In this document: positions 47,211 through 56,167 of the stretch, piece by piece
Layout: the number at the start of each line of letters is the position of its first letter
Position numbering within the stretch: position 1 is the stretch's first letter
DNA from: Acinetobacter sp. ANC 3832
GTDB taxonomy: Bacteria > Pseudomonadota > Gammaproteobacteria > Pseudomonadales > Moraxellaceae
NCBI RefSeq assembly: GCF_002135415.1
Contig: NZ_NEGJ01000013.1
Span: 1-64,000 of the forward strand
Direction: 5' to 3'
Length of the DNA stretch: 64,000 bases
Position numbers and translations under genes: made by a program
The notes under the pieces: generated by a model
Told to the model about the DNA's origin: nothing
Database searches by the model: none
The model's input: the letters and a program-made list of their open reading frames with translations, nothing else

Positions 47211-47576
47211 ATGAAAAAAATACTATCTGCAATCGCAATTTCTATCAGTACAATCATCGCGGCTTCGAGTGCTTTTGCTGCACCTGAACATATGGATAAT
47301 CATCAACAATCAGCTCAAAAAAATCAAAATCAAGCACATCAAAATCAGCAGCACATGCAAAGCCATAGCAATGCTCAAAAAACTCAAGCAAAACAAAACT
47401 GGAAAGTGGGTAATCAATATCCAAACCAATACCGTAGCTCAGGCTATAAAGTAGATTACCGCCAACACAAAAAATTGGCTAAACCTGCACATAATCAACA
47501 ATGGTATAAAGTAAATAATCACTACATTTTAGAAAATACAGTCAACCACGCTATTTTGAAAATTATTGCAGGCTAA
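47211..47576 (+). CDS. RcnB-family secreted protein 4
   Basis: A 121-residue paralogue with signal peptide MKKILSAIAISISTIIAASSAFA, a Gln/Asn/His-rich linker (HMDNHQQSAQKNQNQAHQ, NQQHMQSHSNAQ) and the conserved C-terminal domain (NWKVGNQYPNQYRSSGYKVDYR, LAKPAHNQQWYKVNNHYILEN). ATG 47211 follows AAGGTGAA at normal spacing. The His/Gln-rich linker is suggestive of weak metal binding. Last member of the array; a strong terminator follows at 47686. Confidence 0.83.
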   Translation: MKKILSAIAISISTIIAASSAFAAPEHMDNHQQSAQKNQNQAHQNQQHMQSHSNAQKTQAKQNWKVGNQYPNQYRSSGYKVDYRQHKKLAKPAHNQQWYKVNNHYILENTVNHAILKIIAG

Positions 47577-47685
47577 GCCCTTCTGGTTTGCTTTCTTCAA
47601 TAAGACATCTTGCATCAATAGTCACAAGTTTTTATTTTTCTCCTCTAAGGCAAAATAAAGTGGCTGAATGCAAAAAGTCGATAAA

Positions 47686-47720
47686 AACACTCAAACTGAA
47701 TAAGTTTGAGTGTTTTTTTA
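47686..47720 (+). terminator. Terminator before argA
   Basis: An 11-bp stem ACACTCAAACT / AGTTTGAGTGT with a 5-nt loop and a run of seven T residues. It closes the small-protein region. Confidence 0.88.
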
Positions 47721-47800
47721 TACCTAGTATTCCATAACGCTTTTTTTGTTTAGAATCGAAAGTATCAACATGTTTTTTGCTTGGGTAGAAAGGTATGCAA

Positions 47801-49150
47801 ATGGATTCATTAGAAACAACTCAAAGCACAACACAGCAATATGTGCATTGGTTTCGCCATTCTGCACCTTATATCAATGCACACCGTGGTAAAACCTTTG
47901 TACTCATGTTTGGTGGTGAAGCCGTTCAACATGAGAATTTCCATCATATTATTCATGACATTGCCCTGCTTCATTCCTTGGGTATTCGTCTGATCTTGGT
48001 TCATGGTGCACGTCCACAAATCAATGCAAATTTAAAAGAAAAACATATTCAAAGCCCGATTCATATTAACCGTCGTATCACAACACGTGAGTCTTTGCCT
48101 TGTGTGATGAATGCTGTTGGCTCCATTCGTTTGCAAATTGAAGCTTTATTGTCTATGGGCCTTGCCAACTCACCCATGTTTGGCGCACGAATTGATGTAG
48201 TATCAGGTAATTTTGTCACGGCAAAACCTTATGGTATTCGGGATGGTGTCGATTTTCAGCTAACAGGTGAAGTACGTACAATTGATACTGAAGCCATTCA
48301 ACGTCATTTAGACAATCATAATATTGTAGTACTTGGTCCGACGGGCTATTCCACTACTGGCGAAGTTTTTAATTTATTAGCAGAAGATGTTGCTACGAAA
48401 ACTGCGATTCACATCAAAGCAGATAAACTGATTTTTCTCGGCAATCAACAAGGGCTTTTGGATGAGCATGGACATTTACTGCGTGAAATTACTCCACATC
48501 AATTAGATCGTCATATTGCTAAATACCAAGATTCAAATTTTGAAATCGCACTACATTTGCAGAATGCCAAAGAAGCATCCTTGAAAGGTGTGAATCGAGT
48601 ACATCTACTGTCTTATGCTTATGATGGCGCATTAATCGAAGAGCTTTTCACTCGAGATGGTCATGGCACAATGATTACCGATGCGCATTATGAAGAAGTG
48701 CGTATGGCAAATATCGGGGATGTCGGTGGTTTGATTAATCTACTTCGCCCACTCGAAGATGAAGGTATTTTGGTTTACCGTTCTCGTGAGCGTTTAGAAA
48801 ATGAAATTGGGAAATTTGCAGTGATTGAACGTGATGGTACAATTCTAGCCTGCGCTGCGTTATATCCACTTCCACATATCGACAACGAACTAAAATCGGC
48901 AGAAATTGCCTGTGTTGCAGTACATCCAAGCTACCGTAAGTCGAATCGTGGTAGCCAAATTCTGCACTTTTTAGAAGAAAAAGCCCAACAGATGGGGATT
49001 CAACAACTTTTCGTTCTGACAACACGAACGGCGCATTGGTTCTTAGAACATGGCTTCGCTACAGCAAGTGTAGATGATCTACCCGAAGCACGTCAGGCAC
49101 TCTATAACTATCAACGTAATTCTTTAGTCTTTAAGAAACTAATCAGCTAA
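47801..49150 (+). CDS. argA: N-acetylglutamate synthase
   Basis: A 449-residue enzyme catalysing the first step of arginine synthesis, acetylation of glutamate. An amino acid kinase-like N-terminal domain (FVLMFGGEAV, LVHGARPQI, KADKLIFLG) is followed from about residue 300 by a GNAT acetyltransferase domain (VRMANIGDVGGLINLLRPLEDEGIL, AVHPSYRKSNRGSQILHFLEEKA, LTTRTAHWFLEHGF). ATG 47801 is selected because AAAGG lies 7 nt upstream; an ATG 6 bp earlier is too near it. Usually feedback-inhibited by arginine through the N-terminal domain. Confidence 0.95.
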   Translation: MDSLETTQSTTQQYVHWFRHSAPYINAHRGKTFVLMFGGEAVQHENFHHIIHDIALLHSLGIRLILVHGARPQINANLKEKHIQSPIHINRRITTRESLPCVMNAVGSIRLQIEALLSMGLANSPMFGARIDVVSGNFVTAKPYGIRDGVDFQLTGEVRTIDTEAIQRHLDNHNIVVLGPTGYSTTGEVFNLLAEDVATKTAIHIKADKLIFLGNQQGLLDEHGHLLREITPHQLDRHIAKYQDSNFEIALHLQNAKEASLKGVNRVHLLSYAYDGALIEELFTRDGHGTMITDAHYEEVRMANIGDVGGLINLLRPLEDEGILVYRSRERLENEIGKFAVIERDGTILACAALYPLPHIDNELKSAEIACVAVHPSYRKSNRGSQILHFLEEKAQQMGIQQLFVLTTRTAHWFLEHGFATASVDDLPEARQALYNYQRNSLVFKKLIS

Positions 49151-49466
49151 AACCACGTGATTGATTAGCATAATTTTTGCTATTCATATTCTTAAAATTG
49201 AACTTCGTACGGTCTATGGTCTTTATCATTGGCTGTGCTAAGCTTATTCTTATTTCAAATAAATAAAATTATCATTAAAATTCAAATCATTAATCAATAA
49301 TAGAACAAAAAATCGTGGTTTTAGAATTGCAGATTTTAAGATAAGGTTTGCACTTTTATTTTTATCTTTTTTTCTCATTAGTAAAGCCTGAAAACTTATT
49401 TTTTTAGCAATAAAAAGCCGATTAGCGTATGTGTTTATTCTTAATCCTTCTTTAGAGGAAAATCAC
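49151..49466. promoter_or_regulatory. Upstream region of the ssu operon
   Basis: A 316-bp AT-rich spacer between argA and the first ssuA. Clusters of TTATT/AATAA (around 49243-49270) loosely resemble sites used by sulfur regulators of the CysB/Cbl type, but no consensus match is secure. The promoter for the ssu genes must lie here. Confidence 0.35.
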
Positions 49467-50426
49467 ATGATCAGCAAAAATCCAAAACTTTTGACAAAAC
49501 TCACTGTACTTAGTTTCGGTATTGCTAGTGTGATGATGCTTTCAGCGTGTTCAAAAAAACAAGAAACAACCACTTTAAATATTGGTTATCAGAAATATGG
49601 TTTATTACCAATTATTAAAGCACGTGGTGATTTAGACAAAGCGCTAAAAGCAAAAGGCGTCAACATTAAATGGGTAGAATTCCCTGCTGGACCGCAACTG
49701 CTTGAAGGTCTAAATGTGGGAAGCGTAGCCTTTGGTGAAGCAGGCGAAGCACCACCTATTTTTGCGCAAGCAGCCAATTCAAATTTAGTCTATGTCGCCA
49801 ACCAACCTGCTGCACCTTTAGCAGAAGCATTAATTGTACCTAAAGATTCACCCATCAAAACAATTCAAGACTTAAAAGGCAAACGTATCGTTCTGAATAA
49901 AGGTTCAAACGTACATTACCTCCTTCTTAAAATTTTAGAAGCCAATCATTTAAAACTTGAAGATATTCAAGTGGTCTATCTTCCACCTGCAGATGCGCGT
50001 GCTGCCTTTGAAAAAGGTGCTGTAGATGCATGGGTGATTTGGGATCCATTCTTTGCTGCTGCTGAAAAACAACTTGGCGCAAAAGTAATTTCTACAGGTC
50101 AAAATCTGGTGAGTAATCATCAATTTTATCTGGCTGATCGTAAATTTGCAGAAACACATCCTGAAATTTTAAAAGACGTCGTGAATGAACTGAATACAAC
50201 CACACAATGGGTGTCTCAGCATCAAAGCGATGCAGCCAAACTCTTAGAAAAACCAACAGGCTTGCCTTTAGATGTATTGAATACATCCATTTCTCGTATG
50301 GGCTTTGGAGTAAAACCTATCTCAAATGAAGTTGCAAAAGAACAGCAATTTGTTGCTGATGCCTTTTATCAACAAAAACTGATTCCAAACAAAATCAATA
50401 TTCAAGCCGCCATTTTGGCGCATTAA
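49467..50426 (+). CDS. ssuA: Aliphatic sulfonate ABC transporter binding protein, lipoprotein form
   Basis: A 319-residue periplasmic binding protein of the SsuA/TauA family. It has a lipoprotein signal with lipobox LSAC (VMMLSACSKK, Cys about 24), then NIGYQKYGLLPIIKARGDL, WVEFPAGPQLLEGL, GEAPPIFAQAA, LKGKRIVLNKGSNVHYLLL and DARAAFEKGAVDAWVIWDPFFAAAE, all typical for SsuA. AGAGGAAAA precedes ATG 49467. First of two consecutive ssuA paralogues; it captures organosulfonates for SsuC/SsuB. Confidence 0.92.
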   Translation: MISKNPKLLTKLTVLSFGIASVMMLSACSKKQETTTLNIGYQKYGLLPIIKARGDLDKALKAKGVNIKWVEFPAGPQLLEGLNVGSVAFGEAGEAPPIFAQAANSNLVYVANQPAAPLAEALIVPKDSPIKTIQDLKGKRIVLNKGSNVHYLLLKILEANHLKLEDIQVVYLPPADARAAFEKGAVDAWVIWDPFFAAAEKQLGAKVISTGQNLVSNHQFYLADRKFAETHPEILKDVVNELNTTTQWVSQHQSDAAKLLEKPTGLPLDVLNTSISRMGFGVKPISNEVAKEQQFVADAFYQQKLIPNKINIQAAILAH

Positions 50427-50458
50427 ACATTCATATATTTATAAATGAGGATCAACGT

Positions 50459-51451
50459 ATGACCCAATATCTTGCACAGCAAAATACATCAACATGGTTA
50501 ACACACTCAGGTCATGGTATGACTACCATGTTGATTGCCTGTGCAATGTTAGGCTCTACCGCCGCATGGTCAATTGATCCAAATGTAAAACAATTACGCA
50601 TTGGCTTTCAAAAAAGTTCGATTAATTTTGCTGTTGCCAAACAGCAAAAGTTATATGAGAAAGAGTTTCCAAATGCAAAAATTACTTGGAATGAATTTCC
50701 CGCAGGACCGCAAATTTTAGAGGCACTTGCTGTCGGTTCTTTGGATATTGGCGTTACAGGTGACACACCGCCTGTTTATGCGCAAGCCGCTAATAAACCC
50801 CTGTATTACATTGCTTATGAAGCAGCGAAACCTTTGGCTTCTGCGATTTTAGTCTCTAAAAATTCGCAACTCACTCAACTGAATCAGCTCAAAGGCAAAC
50901 GTATTGCCTTACAAAAAGGCTCAAGTGCGCATTATTTATTGGTGCAAGCCGTACGTAAAGCAGGTCTGCAATGGACAGATATACAACCGATTTGGCTTAG
51001 CCCTGCCGATGCACGTGCGGCATTTCAAAAAGGCGCTGTTGATGCTTGGGCAATTTGGGATCCTTATTTCGCCTCTGCACAAATTGAAGATCAAGCCAAA
51101 ATTTTAGCTTCGGGTAAAGGACTGAGCCCTAACTACACGTTTTACTTAGCGTCACCTGATTTTGTGAAACAGCACCCTCAAGCAGTGAAAGGCATTATTC
51201 AACAAATTAATATCGCCGATCAATGGGTGCAAAAACATAAAACTGAAACGGCTCAATTAATTGCTGAAAGTACAGGCTTAAAACCCCAAGTCGCTCAAAC
51301 CTTTATTGAGCGACGCCCTCAACCCTCTTATGCAGCACCTTTAACCGCCAAAGTGATTGCCGACCAGCAACAACTCGCCAATCGTTTTAGCGAACTTAAA
51401 ATTATTCCGAGCACCATCAATATCAAGCAAGCCGTTTGGGCGAGCAAATAG
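50459..51451 (+). CDS. ssuA: Aliphatic sulfonate binding protein, soluble form
   Basis: A 330-residue paralogue of the preceding protein with a signal that has a long polar N-region before the hydrophobic core (TTMLIACAMLGSTAAWS), so export is likely though the cleavage site is uncertain. Same family motifs: WNEFPAGPQILEALAVGSL, GDTPPVYAQAA, LKGKRIALQKGSSAHYLLV, DARAAFQKGAVDAWAIWDPYFASA. GAGGA precedes the ATG. It sits 32 bp after the first ssuA and 34 bp before ssuD. Different substrates for the two binding proteins are likely. Confidence 0.92.
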   Translation: MTQYLAQQNTSTWLTHSGHGMTTMLIACAMLGSTAAWSIDPNVKQLRIGFQKSSINFAVAKQQKLYEKEFPNAKITWNEFPAGPQILEALAVGSLDIGVTGDTPPVYAQAANKPLYYIAYEAAKPLASAILVSKNSQLTQLNQLKGKRIALQKGSSAHYLLVQAVRKAGLQWTDIQPIWLSPADARAAFQKGAVDAWAIWDPYFASAQIEDQAKILASGKGLSPNYTFYLASPDFVKQHPQAVKGIIQQINIADQWVQKHKTETAQLIAESTGLKPQVAQTFIERRPQPSYAAPLTAKVIADQQQLANRFSELKIIPSTINIKQAVWASK

Positions 51452-51485
51452 TTCTAAAACATATTAATTTCGCAGGATGAAATGC

Positions 51486-52673
51486 ATGAAAATTTTCTGG
51501 TTTATTCCCACTCACGGTGACAGTCGTTATTTAGGTACCAGTAAAGGCGCACGTCAGGTCGATCATGCTTACATGAAACAAATTGCTGTAGCCGTTGATA
51601 ATTTAGGCTACGAAGGCGTGCTGATTCCAACAGGACGTTCTTGTGAAGATCCATGGATTACTGCTGCCAGCTTAATTGATGCGACAAAAAATTTAAAATT
51701 CCTTGTGGCACTTCGCCCTGGTGTCACTACACCTGCATTGGCTGCCCGTATGGCTGCAACTTTTGATCGTCTCTCGAATGGGCGTGTTTTACTGAATCTG
51801 GTGACAGGTGGCGATGAGCAAGAATTAAAAGGTGATGGTGTATATGAAGACCATGCCACTCGTTATAAAACGGCTGCAGAATATGTCAAAATTTGGCGTG
51901 AAATTTTAACGCGCTCGCATACAGGCGAATCTTTTACCTTCCACGGCGAACGCTTACAAGTCGATGATGCAAAACTCCTTTACCCACCAGTACAAGCACC
52001 TTATCCACCGCTTTGGTTTGGTGGCTCTTCAGATGATGCTGTGGACTTAGCAACCGACCAAGTGGATACTTATTTAACTTGGGGTGAACCGCCAGCGGCT
52101 GTAAAAGAAAAAATTGAGAATGTAAAAATTAAAGCAGAAGCCAAAGGTCGTACACTCAATTATGGTATTCGTTTACATGTCATCGTGCGTGAAACCAATG
52201 AACAGGCTTGGGCTGCTGCCGAAGAACTCATTCAATATGTAGATGATGCAACTATTGCCGCAGCACAGAAAAAATTCAAACAAATGGATTCAGTCGGTCA
52301 ACGTCGCATGGCTGAACTGCATAATGGCGATCGCTCCAAACTTGAAGTATCTCCGAACTTATGGGCAGGTGTCGGCTTAGTTCGTGGTGGTGCAGGTACA
52401 GCCTTAGTCGGTGATCCTCAAACTGTTGCAGATCGTATTCAAGAATATGCTGACTTGGGTATTGATACCTTTATTTTCTCTGGTTACCCACATTTAGAAG
52501 AATCCATTCGTTTTGCTGAATTGGTCTTCCCTTTATTGCCTTTGGAAACACGTCAAAAATTAGCTCAACCGAATCTGACAGGACCTTTTGGTGAAATTGT
52601 GGCAAATAATTATGTGCCTGATGAAACCAATAAAGATGCTGAAAAGAAAAAACAATTTAAGGAGTCTGCATGA
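51486..52673 (+). CDS. ssuD: FMNH2-dependent alkanesulfonate monooxygenase
   Basis: A 395-residue TIM-barrel flavin monooxygenase that splits alkanesulfonates to aldehyde and sulfite. Characteristic segments: [76 protein letters not shown], and [22 protein letters not shown] 51486 is chosen because AGGA lies 8 nt before it; an ATG at 51477 is within that site. The stop overlaps ssuC by 4 bp. No SsuE flavin reductase gene lies in the operon. Confidence 0.95.
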   Translation: MKIFWFIPTHGDSRYLGTSKGARQVDHAYMKQIAVAVDNLGYEGVLIPTGRSCEDPWITAASLIDATKNLKFLVALRPGVTTPALAARMAATFDRLSNGRVLLNLVTGGDEQELKGDGVYEDHATRYKTAAEYVKIWREILTRSHTGESFTFHGERLQVDDAKLLYPPVQAPYPPLWFGGSSDDAVDLATDQVDTYLTWGEPPAAVKEKIENVKIKAEAKGRTLNYGIRLHVIVRETNEQAWAAAEELIQYVDDATIAAAQKKFKQMDSVGQRRMAELHNGDRSKLEVSPNLWAGVGLVRGGAGTALVGDPQTVADRIQEYADLGIDTFIFSGYPHLEESIRFAELVFPLLPLETRQKLAQPNLTGPFGEIVANNYVPDETNKDAEKKKQFKESA

Positions 52674-53479
52674 ATGCCTTAAGTAAAAATAAACCCTCGT
52701 TCGTTTCACGTGGAACAGCACAACTTGGGCAGCGTTTGCTGCCTTGGATTGTGCCGATATTGTTGGTTTTAATTTGGCAAGTCGCATCAAAATCCGGGCT
52801 ATTGGAAAGTCGAATTTTACCTGCACCATCAGCTGTTGTTTCAGCTTTTTGGACACTTTTGGTCAGTGGTGAATTGTGGCAACACGTGAAAGTCAGTGCT
52901 GGTCGCGCTCTATTGGGTTTATTGGTAGGTGGTGGATTAGGTCTAGCTCTTGGATTGTTAAATGGTTCATCCAAAATTGCCTCTAATCTGCTTGATACCA
53001 CCTTACAAATGATTCGCAACATTCCTGCTTTAGCATTGATTCCATTGGTAATTTTATGGTTTGGCATTGATGAATCCGCTAAATTATTCTTAGTAGCAAT
53101 TGGTGTGTTTTTTCCTATTTATATTAATACTTATCATGGGATTCGTTCTGTTGATCCACAATTGATTGAGATGGGGAAAAGCTACGGTCTTACTCGGTGG
53201 CAACTGTATAAAGAAATCATCTTACCAGGTGCAATGCCTTCTATTTTAGTGGGTCTACGTTTTGCCCTTGGACTGGTTTGGGTCTTGCTGATTGTTGCGG
53301 AAACCATCTCTGCACAGTCAGGTATTGGTTATATGACCATGAATGCTCGTGAGTTTTTACAAACAGATATCGTTCTTGTCGGTATTCTTCTATATGCACT
53401 GTTAGGCAAATTGGCAGATGTTTTGGCTCAGTTTTTAGAAAAATATTTATTGCGTTGGCACGCAGGCTATCAAAAATAG
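52670..53479 (+). CDS. ssuC: Aliphatic sulfonate ABC transporter permease
   Basis: A 269-residue inner-membrane permease with about six hydrophobic segments. The EAA-loop region [35 protein letters not shown] is the binding site for the ATPase SsuB. The start overlaps the ssuD stop (ATGA) and ends 9 bp before ssuB, so translation is coupled. Typical length for SsuC. Confidence 0.94.
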   Translation: MNALSKNKPSFVSRGTAQLGQRLLPWIVPILLVLIWQVASKSGLLESRILPAPSAVVSAFWTLLVSGELWQHVKVSAGRALLGLLVGGGLGLALGLLNGSSKIASNLLDTTLQMIRNIPALALIPLVILWFGIDESAKLFLVAIGVFFPIYINTYHGIRSVDPQLIEMGKSYGLTRWQLYKEIILPGAMPSILVGLRFALGLVWVLLIVAETISAQSGIGYMTMNAREFLQTDIVLVGILLYALLGKLADVLAQFLEKYLLRWHAGYQK

Positions 53480-53488
53480 GAGATGGCA

Positions 53489-54286
53489 ATGACTGATTTA
53501 AGTGTAAGCCAATATGGTGATCATCTGCTTGCGTCAACCGAAAAAAACCAAGTAGAAGAGCAAAGAATCGGGGCAGAAATTCACATTGAACAACTGCATA
53601 AATTTTATGGTGATGTCAAAGTCTTAGAAGATTTAGACCTCGATATTCAAGCAGGTGAATTTGTTGCGATTGTCGGTCGCAGTGGTTGTGGTAAAAGTAC
53701 CCTACTCCGTTTAATTGCAGATTTAGAACAACCAAGCTACGGCGAAATTAAATTTAAATCTTTAAGAAATTTTCGTGAAGGCATTACAGCAGATGATATT
53801 CGCGTCATGTTTCAAGATCCTCGCCTACTGCCATGGAAAAGTATTCTTAAAAATGTACAGTTGGGTTTAGCTAAACCACAGCATCCTAAAGCTGAGCAAC
53901 TTTTGGAAAAAGTCGGTTTAAAAGAAAAAGCTGAATTATGGCCATCTCAACTTTCAGGTGGGCAACGTCAACGAACAGCTTTGGCTCGCGCACTGTCGCA
54001 TACGCCACGGGTTTTACTACTCGATGAACCACTGGGTGCTTTAGATGCATTAACACGTTTAGAAATGCAAAGCCTAATCGAGAAATTATGGTTGGAACAA
54101 GGCTTTACCACGATTTTAGTCACCCATGATGTCAGTGAAGCAGTGCAACTGGCTGATCGAATTATTTTGCTTGATAAAGGACATATTGCTCAACAATTTA
54201 ATGTGGATTTAGCCCGTCCACGGCAAAAAGGAGTTCAGTTTGCACAACTTGAACAGCAAGTTTTACAAGCTGTACTTGCCACATAA
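53489..54286 (+). CDS. ssuB: Aliphatic sulfonate ABC transporter ATPase
   Basis: A 265-residue ATPase driving sulfonate uptake. Walker [10 protein letters not shown], signature LSGGQRQR, Walker [17 protein letters not shown] and H-loop LVTHDVSEA are complete. ATG 53489 is used, since AGGAG sits 6 nt before it; the ATG at 53483 abuts that site. An N-terminal extension of about 30 residues ([17 protein letters not shown]) precedes the ABC domain. Last gene of the ssuA-ssuA-ssuD-ssuC-ssuB unit. Confidence 0.94.
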   Translation: MTDLSVSQYGDHLLASTEKNQVEEQRIGAEIHIEQLHKFYGDVKVLEDLDLDIQAGEFVAIVGRSGCGKSTLLRLIADLEQPSYGEIKFKSLRNFREGITADDIRVMFQDPRLLPWKSILKNVQLGLAKPQHPKAEQLLEKVGLKEKAELWPSQLSGGQRQRTALARALSHTPRVLLLDEPLGALDALTRLEMQSLIEKLWLEQGFTTILVTHDVSEAVQLADRIILLDKGHIAQQFNVDLARPRQKGVQFAQLEQQVLQAVLAT

Positions 54287-54727
54287 AATGAATCATATTA
54301 TTTTAGGGGACGCAAAATTAGAATACGCTTCTAAGCATCCCCTCATTTAAAATTTTAATAAATGTCTAATATGATGATAGACATCTGCATAAGTATGAAA
54401 AACTACTTTATTTTACGATGAGAACAAAATGAAAGATTTTATAGAAAATATCTAATATGGTTTTTTATTGCTTAAAATAAATGAAAAATAGAAAAATAAT
54501 GACAGTTTCATTAAATATGATTCAACTTAAGAAAAAATATTAAAACTCTAAATATTGAATTTTGCTCTAGTTTAGTGCAATTTCTGTAAATAAATCTCAT
54601 AATATGATTAAACATTTAGCCTTCACAATAAATCGTCAGAATAATTTCAAAATAATGAGTTCGCTTGTGCACAAATCAAACATTTTACCGTACAATTTAT
54701 GAATCCTTTTTAATACATATTGATGAG
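54287..54727. other. AT-rich spacer between ssuB and the TetR gene
   Basis: A 441-bp stretch with no convincing gene. GGGGA (54306) and TCCCC (54338) could pair across a 27-nt loop shortly after ssuB, a weak terminator candidate. The rest is AT-rich and must hold the promoter of the TetR gene. Confidence 0.4.
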
Positions 54728-55342
54728 ATGGAACAAAAAAAGAGTGCCCAAAAAAGACAGCAACTTCTAGCTGCCGCATTAGACGTATTTTCACTATACG
54801 GTTTTAATGGTGCGAGCTTAGATGAAATTGCTCAACTTGCGGATATGCATAAATCTAATATTTTCTATTATTATGAAAATAAAGAAGCCTTGTATGTCGA
54901 AGTTCTCACAACCGTCATGCAAAAATGGTTAGCGCCTTTGCAAATGCTAGAGGCAGATTTAGAACCAACCGAAGCATTAAGTCATTATTTAATGACCAAA
55001 ATTGAAATTTCTCGTACCCAGCCAAAAGCGTCTAAACTTTTTGCGCTCGAGATTATTCAAGGTGCACCTCATATTTTACCGATCCTTAAAGGACCTTTGA
55101 AAAAGCTCTTCAAACGCAAAGCAAAAGTCATTTCAAATTGGCAAGAGCAAGGTAAAATTTCTGACAAAATTGATGCTGAATTATTGATTATTAATATTTG
55201 GGGACTAACTCAGAATTATGCAGATTTCAGTACGCAGATGGAAATGGTGACAGGTAAAACTTTGCGCAATAAAAGTATGGCTCAACGTGCAGTAGAACAT
55301 ACGATACATACCATTTTATATGGCGTATTACCTCGGACTTAA
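54728..55342 (+). CDS. TetR-family regulator, RutR-like
   Basis: A 204-residue regulator. The helix-turn-helix is at about residues 7-55 (RQQLLAAALDVFSLYGFNGASLDEIAQLADMHKSNIFYYYENKEALY), and the C-terminal domain (RTQPKASKLFALEIIQGAPHILPIL) resembles the RutR/YcdC type. Start 54728 (MEQKK) is chosen as the first sensible ATG; upstream frame extends 21 codons from TTG. No pyrimidine catabolism (rut) genes are in view, so the target is unknown; the adjacent ssu operon and the nucleosidase are candidates by proximity only. Confidence 0.82.
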   Translation: MEQKKSAQKRQQLLAAALDVFSLYGFNGASLDEIAQLADMHKSNIFYYYENKEALYVEVLTTVMQKWLAPLQMLEADLEPTEALSHYLMTKIEISRTQPKASKLFALEIIQGAPHILPILKGPLKKLFKRKAKVISNWQEQGKISDKIDAELLIINIWGLTQNYADFSTQMEMVTGKTLRNKSMAQRAVEHTIHTILYGVLPRT

Positions 55343-55394
55343 TCTATTAACTCATAGTAATAAATGATCGTCCGCGATACTTTATTTTGGCATA

Positions 55395-55416
55395 CGACCA
55401 TAGACAACTATGGTCG
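55395..55416. repeat. Strong hairpin between convergent genes
   Basis: The 9-bp stem CGACCATAG / CTATGGTCG with loop ACAA lies between the TetR gene and the nucleosidase gene, which converge. No T run follows on either strand, so it is not a standard intrinsic terminator. Confidence 0.6.
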
Positions 55417-55455
55417 CCGAAGCTTTAAACACCACACCAATAATGAATTTAATAC

Positions 55456-56031
55456 TCAGATACTTGCATATAAACTTTGATACAGTACTAATAACTTCTG
55501 AGCACCTAATAATAAATTTTCTTCCCAATCTAAATGTGCCGTGTCATTTGCACCATCGGTAATATATTTCACCGAAATGAAACGAACACCGAGTTTTTTG
55601 CAGACTTTAGCAATCGCATAACCTTCCATATCTACAAGATTACAATCGACCTTCGGTTTTCCTGTTTCAAAACTATCTCCTGTTCCACAAATCCCACGAG
55701 GTAGATGAGCAAAATAAGGCTCCAAATCAATGGCACTTGGATATTCTTCATCCATCGGTGTTACACCCACCGCAAAACCCAAGGGTGAAACATCCATATC
55801 ACGTTGTACAAATTGCGTGACTTCAACCAAGTCATGCGCATTAAAGAATGAACTGCCCGCCGTACCCAAATTTAATAAGGTTTTACAGCCTGTTTTATGA
55901 ATCACATCAAATGCTTTAAATGCGGCATTCACTTTACCAATTCCACTGTAGTGAACTGCAATATCCTTTTGCTCAAATAAACCTTTTGATTCATTTGGTA
56001 GCGCCATCATTAAAGCTAAATCATGTTTCAT
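55456..56031 (-). CDS. Purine/MTA-SAH type nucleosidase (phosphorylase superfamily)
   Basis: A 191-residue protein, shorter than typical MTA/SAH nucleosidases (about 230). It has the superfamily features GIGKVNAAFKAFD, LLNLGTAGSS, the ribose-binding VDMEGYAIAKVCK (Glu) and the catalytic KYITDGANDTAH (Asp). The segment usually forming the active-site lid is shortened. ATG 56031 (MKHDLALMMALPNES) is preferred to 56058. It probably hydrolyses a nucleoside; the exact substrate is open. Single gene, convergent with the TetR gene. Confidence 0.78.
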   Translation of the reverse strand: MKHDLALMMALPNESKGLFEQKDIAVHYSGIGKVNAAFKAFDVIHKTGCKTLLNLGTAGSSFFNAHDLVEVTQFVQRDMDVSPLGFAVGVTPMDEEYPSAIDLEPYFAHLPRGICGTGDSFETGKPKVDCNLVDMEGYAIAKVCKKLGVRFISVKYITDGANDTAHLDWEENLLLGAQKLLVLYQSLYASI

Positions 56032-56167
56032 ATTTGGAATATCTCGAAAACCTAACAATATTAGAATCTAAAAAATAAAACTGCGCAAATTGAGAAGATA
56101 AAAAATCCTTCATTGTAGGAGGATATAAAACGAAGAGGCATCATTGAATAATATTTATGCAAGAAGC

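Noticed and set aside
49149..49322. Distant inverted segments AAAACCACG / CGTGGTTTT flanking the ssu upstream spacer
   Set aside because: The 9-bp arms are about 156 bp apart with no mobile-element gene between; chance is likely.
52657..53067. Long open frame opposite ssuC
   Set aside because: Antisense shadow of ssuC; the permease frame is supported by motifs, operon overlaps and ribosome sites.
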